The position numbers and the translations under genes are program-made. 64,000 nt of DNA, taken from Spirochaetia bacterium. GTDB taxonomy: Bacteria > Spirochaetota > Spirochaetia > Treponematales > Breznakiellaceae. Numbering within the stretch: the stretch's first letter is position 1; each line of letters begins with the position of its first letter. This document shows positions 40,670-50,146 of this stretch, piece after piece. Location of the stretch: positions 24,234-88,233 of the forward strand of contig BNUU01000003.1 of the NCBI GenBank assembly GCA_025997595.1. The letters are read 5' to 3'. The notes beneath the pieces are model-generated. The model saw only the letters and a program-made list of their open reading frames with translations, had not been told where the DNA came from and did no database searches.

Positions 40670-41694
40670 AATGAATCCTCCCCATTAGCCGCCAGTTCTG
40701 CAAATTCATCCTGTCCAACTTCGGCGATTTTTTTGATGATCTGTACCGCCATCTTTTTTCCGATAACACCGGGGCGGCACAGAAATTTCTTTTTACGGCC
40801 AATGTTAAGGGAATAGGTATCCTCAACACGGGTATTAAGCCTCACCACATCCCCCACCTGAAGGCCCAACACGTCCTTAATGGGCACCTGTATCTTTCCG
40901 ATCTCGGCTACCACATCAACATCAACGGTTGAGAGCTTTTCCTTGAGTACATTGAGGTTTTCCGTGGTGGCCCCCCGGCGTACCGAAGAGTACCAGAACT
41001 GGGCGGAAAGTTTTCCGATGATGGGCTCAATGGTAATGTAGGGGATACAGAAGTTCATCATCCCCTCAACATCCCCTATTTTAGTTTCCAGGGTCACCAG
41101 AACCACCATTTCCGTAGGGGGCACGATCTGGGCAAACTGGGGATTGGTGTCGATCTGGCCCAACCGGGGCCGCAAATCAAGTACCGTGGTCCAGGCTTCC
41201 CGCATATTCCCCAGAATGCGGACGATGATCCCCTCCATGACGGACGTTTCGATATCGGTCAGTTCATGGGTATCTTTGGTTCCCTCTCCGGGTCCGCCGA
41301 AGAGGCGTTCGATAATGGAAAAGGTGATAGCCGGATCAATTTCCAGAATGGCGTTTCCCTTGAGGGGGTCCATGTTGATGATCGCCAAAGTGGTGGGGGT
41401 GGGAATTGAACGGATAAATTCTTCATAGGTAAGCTGATCCACCGAGGCCACATGAACATGGATCATGCTGCGAAGGGTAGCGGAAAGGCTGGTGGTGGTC
41501 AGACGGGCAAAGGTCTCGTGCATGATCTGCACGGTACGGATCTGTTCCTTGGAGAATTTGTCGGGACGCTTAAAGTCGTATATTTTGATCTTGCGGGTAT
41601 CTGCGGCGGGCCTGAAATCCTCAGGCTCCGTATCCCCGGCGTTTATTGCGGTGAGAAGTTGATCTATCTCGTCCTGCGACAGAACTTCGGTCAT
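40666..41694 (-). CDS. fliM: Flagellar motor switch protein FliM
   Basis: 342 residues. The N-terminal EVLSQDEIDQLLTAI is the CheY-P binding motif. The middle has HVASVDQLTYEEFIRSIPTP and the GxxG-like LFGGPGEGT. The C-terminal SpoA domain (IQVPIKDVLGLQVGDVVRLN) pairs with FliY. Sets rotation direction. Confidence 0.96.
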   Translation of the reverse strand: MTEVLSQDEIDQLLTAINAGDTEPEDFRPAADTRKIKIYDFKRPDKFSKEQIRTVQIMHETFARLTTTSLSATLRSMIHVHVASVDQLTYEEFIRSIPTPTTLAIINMDPLKGNAILEIDPAITFSIIERLFGGPGEGTKDTHELTDIETSVMEGIIVRILGNMREAWTTVLDLRPRLGQIDTNPQFAQIVPPTEMVVLVTLETKIGDVEGMMNFCIPYITIEPIIGKLSAQFWYSSVRRGATTENLNVLKEKLSTVDVDVVAEIGKIQVPIKDVLGLQVGDVVRLNTRVEDTYSLNIGRKKKFLCRPGVIGKKMAVQIIKKIAEVGQDEFAELAANGEDSL

Positions 41695-41766
41695 TATTTA
41701 CAAAATCCCCTATCCTATTGTAACTATATTACACGAAGTATGCAAGCGGCCAAGCCCGGTTACCTT

Positions 41767-42348
41767 CTACATCTCCAGAACATCTAATCTATTGAACAAT
41801 ATCTTCCGGGCCTTGGTGGTGTCCAGTATCTCGGTATTAAGACGTTCCCGAATTTCATTCTGCAGCCGCAGTTCGTTCTCCGGAAGAAGATCCGCCGGGG
41901 TCTTGCTGCTGAAATACCGGCGTACCCAATCCCGCATCTCAAACTGGTAGGCATTAAGATTTGACGCGGTCGCGGCATTACCATTTTTATCATCGTAACC
42001 GATGAGCACCTCCACGGTGACGGTGACGTTTGGGTCCCTGGTCCGGGTAGTCACCGCTCCGATCAGGTTATACCAGGCATATACCGGCCGCGTTCCCATA
42101 TAGGCATTGGTGGGGTCTGTTATGGAGGTCTGGGATTGGCCGCCCTTGTTCAGGATATTAAAGGTGATAACCGCGACGGTTACAATGAAGATCAGCGCCC
42201 CAAGTCCTATGGCTGCAAATTTGAGTATGGTGGGCAACAGGACTTTCAGCCCGGCGCCTCTGCCTTTTTTAGGAGCGGCGCCTTTTTCACCATCGGCCGC
42301 GGCAGCTTCGCCGCCTGCGTTTAGATCCAGTTCATCACTATCAGACAT
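41767..42348 (-). CDS. fliL: Flagellar basal body-associated protein FliL
   Basis: 193 residues from ATG 42348. Acidic cytoplasmic start, one transmembrane segment (ILKFAAIGLGALIFIVTVAV) and a periplasmic FliL domain (TVTVEVLIGYDDKNG, then RDWVRRYFSSKTPADLLPEN). GGGGAGG precedes the ATG by nine bases; the frame extends to 42357 (GTG). Confidence 0.93.
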   Translation of the reverse strand: MSDSDELDLNAGGEAAAADGEKGAAPKKGRGAGLKVLLPTILKFAAIGLGALIFIVTVAVITFNILNKGGQSQTSITDPTNAYMGTRPVYAWYNLIGAVTTRTRDPNVTVTVEVLIGYDDKNGNAATASNLNAYQFEMRDWVRRYFSSKTPADLLPENELRLQNEIRERLNTEILDTTKARKILFNRLDVLEM

Positions 42349-42366
42349 GCCCAACACCTCCCCTTA

Positions 42367-43104
42367 TCATAAATGCCCTTCGTCTAAAATAATAACATCC
42401 ACCCGGCGGTTGTACGCACGGCCTTCTGCGGTATTGTTTGTGGTTACCGGCATGGTAGCCGCAAAGCCCGCAACCTGGAACCGCTTCTCATCTACTCCAA
42501 TATCGGTAAGATAGTGCAGTACATTTATAGAGCGGGCGGTAGAAAGTTCCCAATTCGATTCCCAGGGACCGGCGGGGTCTATCGCCACATCATCCGTATG
42601 CCCTTCGATACGGAACTTATGGCCCCGGAGTTCATCGGAGGCCAAAAGGGTCCCCAGCCGCAACAGTATGTCGCGGGTCTGTTCAATGTTTATCCGGGCG
42701 CTGGCGGGGCCGAAAAAGGCGTCCGAGGCAAGGCTTATCACCAGCCCCCGTTCGTCATGGGTAATCTTGACCTTGTTTGATCTGACTTCGGGGTTAAAAA
42801 GACTCACCGCCTTTTTCAGGGCGGTTCCCAGGGAGCGGCCTTTTTCCATTGACGGGAGGGTCATCATCGTACTGCCCATACTCGCCATTTTCCCCTCCGA
42901 GAGGGTCTCCCCCCCGGTCCTTGAGCTAAGACTCGCCTGCCCCATCATGGATGCGGAGACCGCCTGGGCAGTCGCGGTAGAAGCTTCATCGGGGTTGAAA
43001 AAGATGACGAAGAAGCAGAGCATGAGGGTAACCATGTCCGAATAGGTGGTGAGCCACTCCTGCCCGGTGGGTCCCCCGCCGCCGTCTTTTTTCTTTCTAG
43101 CCAT
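42367..43104 (-). CDS. motB: Flagellar stator protein MotB
   Basis: 245 residues. N-terminal membrane segment SDMVTLMLCFFVIFFNPDEA with the proton-channel aspartate region, and a C-terminal OmpA-like peptidoglycan-binding domain (KFRIEGHTDDVAI, WELSTARSINVLHYL). Overlaps motA by 8 bp. Confidence 0.96.
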   Translation of the reverse strand: MARKKKDGGGGPTGQEWLTTYSDMVTLMLCFFVIFFNPDEASTATAQAVSASMMGQASLSSRTGGETLSEGKMASMGSTMMTLPSMEKGRSLGTALKKAVSLFNPEVRSNKVKITHDERGLVISLASDAFFGPASARINIEQTRDILLRLGTLLASDELRGHKFRIEGHTDDVAIDPAGPWESNWELSTARSINVLHYLTDIGVDEKRFQVAGFAATMPVTTNNTAEGRAYNRRVDVIILDEGHL

Positions 43105-43882
43105 CTTTCAATACTTCTTTTTCAACTGCAGCCCGGTCCTTCGGGCTGAGGTAGGCAAGGAGCTTCATTGCCAAAATACGGGTATTGTCCCCGGCCTGTA
43201 TGGAAAGGACCCCTTCGATCACCATTTCCCTGGCCGAACTTTCCTTGGCATCCTGGCCCCGGAGTTTTGCCACAAAAGGGACCATGATGAGGTTTGCAAC
43301 CATGGAGCCGTACAGGGTGGTTACCAGGGCCATGGACATGTTCGGGCCGATGGCGGCCTTGTCTTCCAGGTTCCGCAACATACCCATAAGCCCGAGCACC
43401 GTGCCCAGCATTCCAAGGCCGGGGGCCAGGGCACCCCACTGGTTGATAAGGTTATGCTTGCTGGCATGGCGGCTCTCCATCTGGCTTAATTCCATTTCCA
43501 GAAGGTCCCGGATAATTGTCGCATCCGTACCGTCAACCACCAGGCGCAGCCCCTTCTTCATAAACTCATCATCCAGATTTTCAAGCTCGTCCTCAAGGGC
43601 CAGGAGCCCTTCCCGGCGGGCCTTTTCGGAGAATTGCATGAGATTGGTGATAATGCCCTTCTCATTAAACTGGGGCACACGGAAAACGCGGCCAAAAATA
43701 CTCCAGATGCCCAAACCTTCCACAAGGGGATAACTCAGCAGCAGGGCGAAATAGGAACCGAGAATGACCAGGAGGAGGGATGGCGCGTCCCAAATCATCG
43801 CAAGCGGCTGTCCGGCGACAAGGATGGCGAATACCACCATGCCCAGGGCGCCGAAGATCCCAAGAAAACTCCCTAAATCCAT
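43097..43882 (-). CDS. motA: Flagellar stator protein MotA
   Basis: 261 residues, four membrane segments (GIFGALGMVVFAILVAGQPL, LLLVILGSYFALLLSYPLVE, APGLGMLGTVLGLMGMLRNL, SMALVTTLYGSMVANLIMVP). Proton channel of the stator with MotB. Confidence 0.96.
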   Translation of the reverse strand: MDLGSFLGIFGALGMVVFAILVAGQPLAMIWDAPSLLLVILGSYFALLLSYPLVEGLGIWSIFGRVFRVPQFNEKGIITNLMQFSEKARREGLLALEDELENLDDEFMKKGLRLVVDGTDATIIRDLLEMELSQMESRHASKHNLINQWGALAPGLGMLGTVLGLMGMLRNLEDKAAIGPNMSMALVTTLYGSMVANLIMVPFVAKLRGQDAKESSAREMVIEGVLSIQAGDNTRILAMKLLAYLSPKDRAAVEKEVLKDG

Positions 43883-43888
43883 ACTGTG

Positions 43889-44086
43889 TTACTCCTCGCC
43901 CATGGACGGAAAAAGCCGGCGGCGGTATTCTTCGATTCTTTTCAGCACTTCCTCCACCCCTTCCTTTACGATGAGCTTCTTCCCCGAAAGCAGCACCAGG
44001 GTGGTATCGGGATGGACCTCAATGGATTCAACTTGATGGGGATTAAGGTAATACTCCATCCCGTCCAGCCTGGTTACTTTGATCAT
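43889..44086 (-). CDS. flbD: FlbD family protein
   Basis: 65 residues. MIKVTRLDGMEYYLNPHQVE then SIEVHPDTTLVLLSGKKLIV: the small swarming-motility FlbD protein found between flgE and motA in spirochaetes and Bacillus. Two hydrophobic strands. Six bp before motA. Confidence 0.95.
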   Translation of the reverse strand: MIKVTRLDGMEYYLNPHQVESIEVHPDTTLVLLSGKKLIVKEGVEEVLKRIEEYRRRLFPSMGEE

Positions 44087-44106
44087 ATATTACCAATACT
44101 ACCAAA

Positions 44107-45507
44107 CTACCGCTTTAAGGTCAGCAACTCTTGCAGGAGCTGATCCGCGGTCTGTATGGTACGGGAATTCGCCTGGAATCCCCGCTGGGTGACGATCATG
44201 TCCACGAACTGTTCGGCCATATCCACATTGGACATTTCCAGGGCCCCGGAGACGATCTTCCCCTTGCCGGCAATCCCCGAAGGACCCACATTGGCGGCGC
44301 CGGAGTTGTTGGACACCCGGTAGGTGCTGTCCCCGGCCTTTTCAAGCCCCCCCTGGTTGGAGAAACTGGCCATGGCCACCTGTCCCAGGTCCCGGCTGGA
44401 ACCGTTGGAATAGATCCCGGTGATAACCCCCCGTGAATCTATCGTAAAGTTATCGAGGTAGCCCATGGTACGGCCGTCCTGGACCACCGCCTTGGAGGAA
44501 CTCTGCTCCGAATACTGGGTGATGGAGTTGGTAAAGCCCCCCACCGTACCCAGGTTGAGGGTGAATTGCTGCCGCACCGGGGCGCCGTCTGCGCCGGGGG
44601 TGGCCCCCGGTACGTCAAAGGCTACATTCATCAGCACCTGGCCGCCTTCCCCAGAGGCGTTCCCCTCCGCATCCACGGCGCTTAAGAGGGTGCCCCCGTT
44701 GGAAAAGTTCACGACGAACTGCGCGGGGCCTCCCGCTGCGGGAGCTTCCGCCCCCAGGCCGATGGAGGTGTTGGTGGGCACTTCGCCCTCCCCGTCCACT
44801 GCGACCAGGGCGTTCCAGCTATTGTTCACGCCGGGCACCCGGGTAAATTGTACTTGTAACAGGTGCTGCTCCCCAAAGCTGTCGTAGATTTCAATCGCCG
44901 TCCGCCAGGTGGCCTGGGCGATCTGGAGTTCATTGGCGTCCTCGGGGATTTCCGGGATGCGTTTGTCCAGGTTACAGGCAAAGTTGACCAGGGTGGTTTC
45001 ATGGGCGGGGTCCTTGCCCCCCACGGGGATGATAATATCTTCAAGCTGGCCGGAAGCATCGATGAAGGACTGCCCCATCACTTCCCGGGCCAGCCAGCCC
45101 TTCACTTTCATACCATTGGCGGGGTTCACCATGGTGCCCCCCTCGTCAACGCTGAAGGCCCCGGCGCGGGTGTAGAGCATATCCCCCCCGTCTTCCAGTA
45201 CGAAGAAGCCGTTGCCTGTAATGGCCAGGTCCGTGCCGTTGCCGGTGGTTTGCAGACTCCCCTGTATGTGGAGGGTATCTATCGAAGCGATGGACATCCC
45301 CAGGCCTATTTCCTTGGGGTTTACGCCCCCCAAATCCGCAGTGGGACGGCTCGCGCCCTGGGTCTGCTGGTACAGGATATCCTGAAAATTCACCCGCCCC
45401 CGTTTGAAGCCGGTGGTATTGATATTGGCAATATTATTGCCCACAACGTCCATTCTGGTCTGATGATTCTGAAGTCCGGACACGCCGGAAAACAAGGATC
45501 GCATCAT
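44107..45507 (-). CDS. flgE: Flagellar hook protein FlgE
   Basis: 466 residues. N-terminal SGVSGLQNHQTRMDVVGNNI and the ANINTTGFKRGRVNFQDILY signature; C-terminal LEMSNVDMAEQFVDMIVTQR and GFQANSRTIQTADQLLQELL. In spirochaetes the hook subunits are crosslinked through a lysinoalanine bond. Confidence 0.97.
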   Translation of the reverse strand: MMRSLFSGVSGLQNHQTRMDVVGNNIANINTTGFKRGRVNFQDILYQQTQGASRPTADLGGVNPKEIGLGMSIASIDTLHIQGSLQTTGNGTDLAITGNGFFVLEDGGDMLYTRAGAFSVDEGGTMVNPANGMKVKGWLAREVMGQSFIDASGQLEDIIIPVGGKDPAHETTLVNFACNLDKRIPEIPEDANELQIAQATWRTAIEIYDSFGEQHLLQVQFTRVPGVNNSWNALVAVDGEGEVPTNTSIGLGAEAPAAGGPAQFVVNFSNGGTLLSAVDAEGNASGEGGQVLMNVAFDVPGATPGADGAPVRQQFTLNLGTVGGFTNSITQYSEQSSSKAVVQDGRTMGYLDNFTIDSRGVITGIYSNGSSRDLGQVAMASFSNQGGLEKAGDSTYRVSNNSGAANVGPSGIAGKGKIVSGALEMSNVDMAEQFVDMIVTQRGFQANSRTIQTADQLLQELLTLKR

Positions 45508-45521
45508 ATAATATTGCCCCC

Positions 45522-45965
45522 TTAATCCTCAAATACCTTGGTTACATTATTCCAGTCGTAGTAATTTCCGTTTACCATAACCTGGGGATTCGCACCCCGG
45601 GTTATTGCCTTTACGGAGCCCTGGATGATCTCGTCCCCCTGGGTAAGTTCCACGGATTTTCCCAGGGCGGAGCTGGCTTCCGAGCCGGAGAGCAGTTCCG
45701 TAAGCCTGGCAAAATCCCCGGCCATGCCGGTCATCTGTTCCAGGGTAGAAAACTGGGCCATCTGGGCGATGAATTCCTTGTCCTCCATGGGGGCGGAAGG
45801 GTCCTGATAGGAAAGCTGGGTAATAAGGATCTTTAGAAAATCATCCTTCCCAAGATTTTGCTGGGGATTTCTCCCCTGATTGATTTTACCGTTGTGCTCG
45901 GTGACAAGTCTTTGTAAATCCGTCTTATCCTTTGCACTAAGAACCGATTGAAGCGCCATGTCCAT
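45522..45965 (-). CDS. flgD: Flagellar hook assembly protein FlgD
   Basis: 147 residues. QQNLGKDDFLKILITQLSYQ then DPSAPMEDKEFIAQMAQFST is the FlgD signature, followed by TLEQMTGM and a compact C-terminal Ig-like part. Scaffold for hook growth. Confidence 0.95.
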   Translation of the reverse strand: MDMALQSVLSAKDKTDLQRLVTEHNGKINQGRNPQQNLGKDDFLKILITQLSYQDPSAPMEDKEFIAQMAQFSTLEQMTGMAGDFARLTELLSGSEASSALGKSVELTQGDEIIQGSVKAITRGANPQVMVNGNYYDWNNVTKVFED

Positions 45966-45977
45966 GTATTTAACTCC

Positions 45978-47546
45978 CTATATCAGCATATTGACTGAAA
46001 TTTGCCCATTCCCTGGCTTCATTCCGTTAACCGCAGCAGCGGCCCACGGGGTATCCGTTCTTTCTGTTAAGGCATCGTATTGGGAAGATGCCCGCTCCGC
46101 GGCAAAGCGTTCCGAAAAGAAGGGGCTCGCTTCCCCCTCATTCCACTGCTCTCCCGCGCCGCCGCTGCCGTTCCCCGAGGCCAGTGACATCTCAAGGTCC
46201 GCGCCCTCAAAGCCCGATTCCCTGAACGCCTGCTCCAGGGAAGAAACTTCCCGCTCAAATGCCCGCAGGGCCTCGTCGCTTTCCACGATGATGTGCCCCG
46301 TTATCTTGTTGTCGGCCATTTCAAGACGTATCTTTACATTTCCCAGAGACTCAGGCTTGAGGGAAAGTTTGATGGTCCCCTCCCCGCCGTCCTTTAGGAC
46401 CACCGAAGCATGGCGGACGATATCGTTGTTGAGGTTTTGATGCAGTTCCCGGGCTAAAATGTCCTCGAACGCCTGGGAAGCGGTTTTTTCGCCCCCGGTG
46501 GCCGCGCTTTCGCTGCCCCGGTCGCCGGAGCGCAGTTCCACGGTCAATTCGGTTTCCCGCGAACCCACCGGGGGGCGGGCCTCATCGGCATGGCCGGCTT
46601 CCCGGACCGCCTGGGCATCCGCCCCTGCATCCCGTGAACCGCGGAAATCCTGCACTTCCAGGGATACCCGATCCCGGCGTTTGTCCCGGTTTTTGGCTTC
46701 CCCAAGGCGATCCTTACGGCCCCCCTCATTGTCCGCCAAGGCCTGTTTTTTCATTCCCGTAAAGGAGGCTTCTTTTTCAAGACCCCGCTGGAAATTCGGC
46801 GCATCCTCAACAATGCCCCGGAAACCCTTCCGGTCCCGGCTCCTGGCATCTTTCAGGCTTCCGCCGTCCTCGCCGGGTGCACTTTCCTTGCCAGGGGCCT
46901 CCGCCCCTCCGGCCGTTTCAAGGCCCAAATAAGCCCTGATATCGCCAAAGACGGCAAGGCCCTCTTCCGTGGCCGGGAACTGCCCCTCGCTGCTGACCTG
47001 AAGCATGGCAAGCGCCGCAGCCCAGGCTTCTTCACTATCATCTGAATTTCCCCCGGGAGGAATTTCTTCCTCAAAGGGCGCTGTACCCGGCTCCATGCCA
47101 AAGCGGCCTAAAAGCAGGCCCCCTTCGCTCAAAGCACTTTCTTCATCTAATTCGGGAAAATTCTCAAGCAATCCCGAATCCCCTGATTTTTTGTTCCGGG
47201 ATAAAGCGCGGGGGGAATTGATTGCGGCCTCCGGGTCATTTTCTTCCGGCCCGATCTTTTCAGGCCCCCCCTTTCCGCCGGCCCTTTTTCCCGCCGGCCC
47301 TGAAAATTCAGGGGAGAGGCCCCCTTCGCCGTCTTCCAATTTGCTCCGGCCCTCTCTTTCAAGACCGGAGACATCGTTTTTGGCATTTTTGAGCAGTCCC
47401 GCCAGAATTTTGGCAAACATGCTTTCATCCTCCACGGAGCCGCCGCTTTCCTCAAGGCTGCGGTCGTTTTCCACGACCCCAATGCCCTGCCGGCTCTCCA
47501 TGGCGGCTATGTCCGAAGATACTGTTTGGGGGGATATTATCATCAC
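45978..47546 (-). CDS. fliK: Flagellar hook-length control protein FliK (FlbC)
   Basis: 522 residues, mostly a long hydrophilic region of biased composition, then the conserved C-terminal domain (VVLKDGGEGTIKLSLKPESL, GNVKIRLEMADNKITGHIIV and ESDEALRAFEREVSSLEQAF). Measures hook length and switches export specificity. Located between flbB and flgD as in other spirochaetes. Confidence 0.9.
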   Translation of the reverse strand: MMIISPQTVSSDIAAMESRQGIGVVENDRSLEESGGSVEDESMFAKILAGLLKNAKNDVSGLEREGRSKLEDGEGGLSPEFSGPAGKRAGGKGGPEKIGPEENDPEAAINSPRALSRNKKSGDSGLLENFPELDEESALSEGGLLLGRFGMEPGTAPFEEEIPPGGNSDDSEEAWAAALAMLQVSSEGQFPATEEGLAVFGDIRAYLGLETAGGAEAPGKESAPGEDGGSLKDARSRDRKGFRGIVEDAPNFQRGLEKEASFTGMKKQALADNEGGRKDRLGEAKNRDKRRDRVSLEVQDFRGSRDAGADAQAVREAGHADEARPPVGSRETELTVELRSGDRGSESAATGGEKTASQAFEDILARELHQNLNNDIVRHASVVLKDGGEGTIKLSLKPESLGNVKIRLEMADNKITGHIIVESDEALRAFEREVSSLEQAFRESGFEGADLEMSLASGNGSGGAGEQWNEGEASPFFSERFAAERASSQYDALTERTDTPWAAAAVNGMKPGNGQISVNMLI

Positions 47547-47629
47547 CGCCCGGCCTCCTCATCGTTCTTTTTAAGGATGATTCCGGGCAAATCGGGGGAA
47601 AACCTAAAAGTTTTTCAAACCTTTAGGTT

Positions 47630-48235
47630 CTAGTTCAGAGTGGGGGGCCTGCTTGCCATCTTGCGCTGCAATTCCGCCACCCGTTCCGGCGGCATCAGCG
47701 ACATCCAATAGGATACGATGGAAGTGGTCCCTTCCGCCTGAGCAATTTCCTCGGTCTTCCGGAATATATCGATAGCGTCCTGATCGTCCATCGCGGTAAT
47801 GATGCCCACCGCTCGCTCCGGGGGCATACCGTTCAGTAATCGGGCGTTCTGCTCGACATTCCTTTCTTTAGTTTCGGTTTCCCGGACCAAAGCATTAAAC
47901 GAATTCTCCCGTTCATCCTGCGCTTTTTCCCGTTCCTCAAGTCCCTGGACCTTTTGCTCGAATTCGCCGTACAGGCCCTGCAGCTGCTGCCGCTCGTTAT
48001 CCATCTCCCGGCGCTGGAGTTCCAGGGCCTCAAGGCGCACCGCAAGCCGTTCAGCATCCAGAGAAATGGTATCATCAAAGGGAACTGCCGACGCCGACCG
48101 CCCTTCCCGCCCGAATAAACGGTACACCGGGGCCAAAGTGGTCTTAACATCTATCACATTAAGATAATCGAACCAGACAATACCGCCGGCGGCCAAAACT
48201 ACAATAAGAAGTATTAAAACAACAACCCGTCCCAA
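47630..48235 (-). CDS. flbB: Flagellar protein FlbB (MotE/PDP family)
   Basis: 201 residues. N-terminal membrane segment (VVVLILLIVVLAAGGIVWFD), coiled-coil at about 70-120 (LEALELQRREMDNERQQLQG) and a C-terminal helical domain (NGMPPERAVGIITAMDDQDA, YWMSLMPPERVAELQRKM) like MotE. In spirochaetes FlbB builds the periplasmic collar that recruits stators. TTG start 48235 follows GGGAGGGG. First gene of the operon in this window; fliG-fliJ, which usually precede it, are not here. Confidence 0.9.
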   Translation of the reverse strand: MGRVVVLILLIVVLAAGGIVWFDYLNVIDVKTTLAPVYRLFGREGRSASAVPFDDTISLDAERLAVRLEALELQRREMDNERQQLQGLYGEFEQKVQGLEEREKAQDERENSFNALVRETETKERNVEQNARLLNGMPPERAVGIITAMDDQDAIDIFRKTEEIAQAEGTTSIVSYWMSLMPPERVAELQRKMASRPPTLN

Positions 48236-48422
48236 AATTTCCCCCTCCCTTATTAATACATAATCGTCAAAAACGTAAACTTTTATAAAGAATAACCGTA
48301 ATTCCCAAAAAGTTAAATAAGGGAAGATGCTTACCGCAGGGGTCCCAAGAAAACGCTACAAAAATATTTTATTTTTCCGATGTTAATTATACAAATGATT
48401 ATTTTTTGGGAGGAGTTTACAA
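48236..48422. other. Divergent intergenic region upstream of the flagellar operon
   Basis: AT-rich gap between flbB (minus) and the small membrane protein gene (plus). It must hold the start signal of the long flagellar operon unless transcription enters from outside. I see no convincing -35/-10 or sigma-28 box. Strong ribosome-binding site GGGAGGAG precedes 48423. Confidence 0.5.
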
Positions 48423-48677
48423 ATGAAACAATTCGTGCTGCTCGGTGTAGTCGTTCTGCTGGTAATGCTCATGGGCTCTCTCATGCTGACAGACAACCTG
48501 TTTTTGGGGTCCATGGCATTTTCCGAGGATTCTGAATCCACGGTGGAAAAGGCGGCGATTAAAGAAGACGTTACGGAAGCGGAGTCGGAGGATACCAAGC
48601 GGTTTGCCAGGTACTCAGGATACATCGACCGCCTCCGGGGTACCAGCGAGACGGAGGGAAAGACTACCAGGAACTAA
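48423..48677 (+). CDS. Small exported or membrane-anchored protein
   Basis: 84 residues. N-terminal hydrophobic segment (FVLLGVVVLLVMLMGSLMLT), then a charged, Glu/Ser-rich tail (SESTVEKAAIKEDVTEAESE). No family recognised. Very good ribosome-binding site. Divergent from flbB. Confidence 0.65.
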   Translation: MKQFVLLGVVVLLVMLMGSLMLTDNLFLGSMAFSEDSESTVEKAAIKEDVTEAESEDTKRFARYSGYIDRLRGTSETEGKTTRN

Positions 48678-48704
48678 AGTGGGCTGAGATGCCGGGCGTT
48701 TGTT

Positions 48705-48831
48705 CAAAAACAGCGGACGCACGGAGCATTGCCTCTTCCATCGCCCGTCCTCGCAACTGCAAAGCTCCGCTTCGCAGTTGCTGCGGGTTCGCGATGTTCA
48801 GAGTCAACGCTCCGTGCGTCCGCTGTTTTTG
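48705..48831. repeat. Large nested hairpin 1
   Basis: Outer arms of 23 bp, CAAAAACAGCGGACGCACGG onward (48705-48727), pair perfectly with 48809-48831. An inner 8-bp pair GCAACTGC/GCAGTTGC (48753-48760, 48774-48781) sits in the loop. The + strand arm ends in TTTTTG, so it might terminate transcription of the 48423 gene. Confidence 0.8.
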
Positions 48832-48938
48832 CATCAAAGGTTATGGGATTAAAATAAAGGCCGGTCTCTTGCGAAACCGAGCGGGTCAGCGGCTAAGCAG
48901 CGCCATCACCGCGCTTCCCAACACATAGCAACCAGAGG
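48832..48938. other. Spacer with no recognised gene
   Basis: About 100 bp between two large hairpins. No credible open frame, RNA gene or regulatory signal seen. Confidence 0.5.
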
Positions 48939-49068
48939 CAGGCAGGGGGAGGGCGGCACACGCCCGAATGAATTTCTGGGCGTCCCCGCCGAAGAGACAA
49001 GCGAAGCGCAGGCTCGCAGGCGGACTCCCCCAGTTTCATTCGGGTGGGGGACGCCCTCCCCCTGCCTG
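48939..49068. repeat. Large nested hairpin 2, downstream of the phosphoesterase gene
   Basis: 17-bp arms CAGGCAGGGGGAGGGCG (48939-48955) and complement (49052-49068), then inner arms CCCGAATGAA (48963-48972) and TTCATTCGGG (49035-49044). It begins two bases after the stop of the minus-strand phosphoesterase gene, so it lies in its 3' untranslated region and may act as a terminator or stabiliser. Confidence 0.8.
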
Positions 49069-49069
49069 T

Positions 49070-50107
49070 CTACGGCTGCACCCCCAGCAGTTCAATCCGG
49101 GCCTTCACGTTATCCAGCCGGTCCCGGTTCAGCACCCCCCGGCGGCAGGGGGTGCCGGGGATTTCTTCTACCTCGTAGGAGCCCCGGCTGATGAATCTCT
49201 TCCCCTCCCCTTCGGTAAACCAGTACACCAGGGCGATATTTTCGTCGGTAAGCTCGATGGCGTTGATCCCCTTGCGGCCGATGGCGCAGCCGGCATTAAA
49301 AAGGCAGGGTACGGGGAGCTCGTCCCCGTAGAGGCTGGCCCGCAATACGTCCCGCCGCTCCGAGCGTTTGAGCTTCCCCAGTTCCTGCCGCAGGGTCTTA
49401 ACTTCAACGGCGATCCGATCCCGGGCCTCGCCGGTTGCGGCGGGGTAATCCCGGCAGAGCCGTTCGATCTCAAATTTGATGTAGTCAAAGCGGCCCAGAG
49501 AAGCAAAAAGAGAACGGTGGGTGTGGCCGATAACGGAAATACAGTTGTTTTCCAGGGAAAAACGGTAGGCGCTTTTTTCCACGCTGAAACGCCGGTAGGG
49601 GCTGCGGGCGGAGGAGATGTTCCGTATGCCGAAGGGCTTAAGCACATAGCGGACGCCCGCCCTGAGGATATGGTTGAAATCCCGGTAAAGCCTGGATGAC
49701 TGGTGGCCGTGGTACACATAGACCGGCAGATGTCCCGTTTCGATGCGGACCGCGCTGTACAGGGGATAGGGGTAGTTCTTCTCAAAGAGGAGCCCCTCGT
49801 CGTGGTTACCGATGATCTTGTAGAGCCGTTTTTCCGCGGCAAACCGGTCAAAAATCCTGAACATCCGGGGCCAGTTCTCAAAGATAGACGAAAGGAAATG
49901 GCGCTGTAATTCTTCGATGTCCCCGTTCAGTACCAGATACCAGCCGCCTGGGAGGTAATACTTTTCCAGCAGGGTGATAAGGAGCTCCCCGTTCGCCATA
50001 AGGTCGTCCCGGCGGCCGACTCCCATGTGGAAATCGCCGATCACCAGCACCTTGCCCCCCGAAGCTATGTCCAGCACCGCCGCAGGGTTGAACCGGGGGC
50101 TTATCAT
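49070..50107 (-). CDS. Calcineurin-like metallophosphoesterase
   Basis: 345 residues from ATG 50107 (an upstream in-frame ATG is at 50143). Metal-binding motifs: VIGDFHMGVGRR, VLNGDIEE, IGNHDEGL and VIGHTHRS, giving the D-x-H, GD, GNHD and GHTH set. A C-terminal region of about 100 residues is unassigned. Probably acts on a nucleotide or lipid phosphoester. A three-hairpin element (50147-50251) lies directly upstream. Confidence 0.88.
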   Translation of the reverse strand: MISPRFNPAAVLDIASGGKVLVIGDFHMGVGRRDDLMANGELLITLLEKYYLPGGWYLVLNGDIEELQRHFLSSIFENWPRMFRIFDRFAAEKRLYKIIGNHDEGLLFEKNYPYPLYSAVRIETGHLPVYVYHGHQSSRLYRDFNHILRAGVRYVLKPFGIRNISSARSPYRRFSVEKSAYRFSLENNCISVIGHTHRSLFASLGRFDYIKFEIERLCRDYPAATGEARDRIAVEVKTLRQELGKLKRSERRDVLRASLYGDELPVPCLFNAGCAIGRKGINAIELTDENIALVYWFTEGEGKRFISRGSYEVEEIPGTPCRRGVLNRDRLDNVKARIELLGVQP

Positions 50108-50146
50108 GTCTGAAAAAAAAACCGAATCGCCCTTTTTTTTCATTTG

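Noticed and set aside
48968..49699. 243-codon plus-strand frame opposite the phosphoesterase gene
   Set aside because: It starts in a large hairpin and is antisense to conserved metallophosphoesterase motifs.
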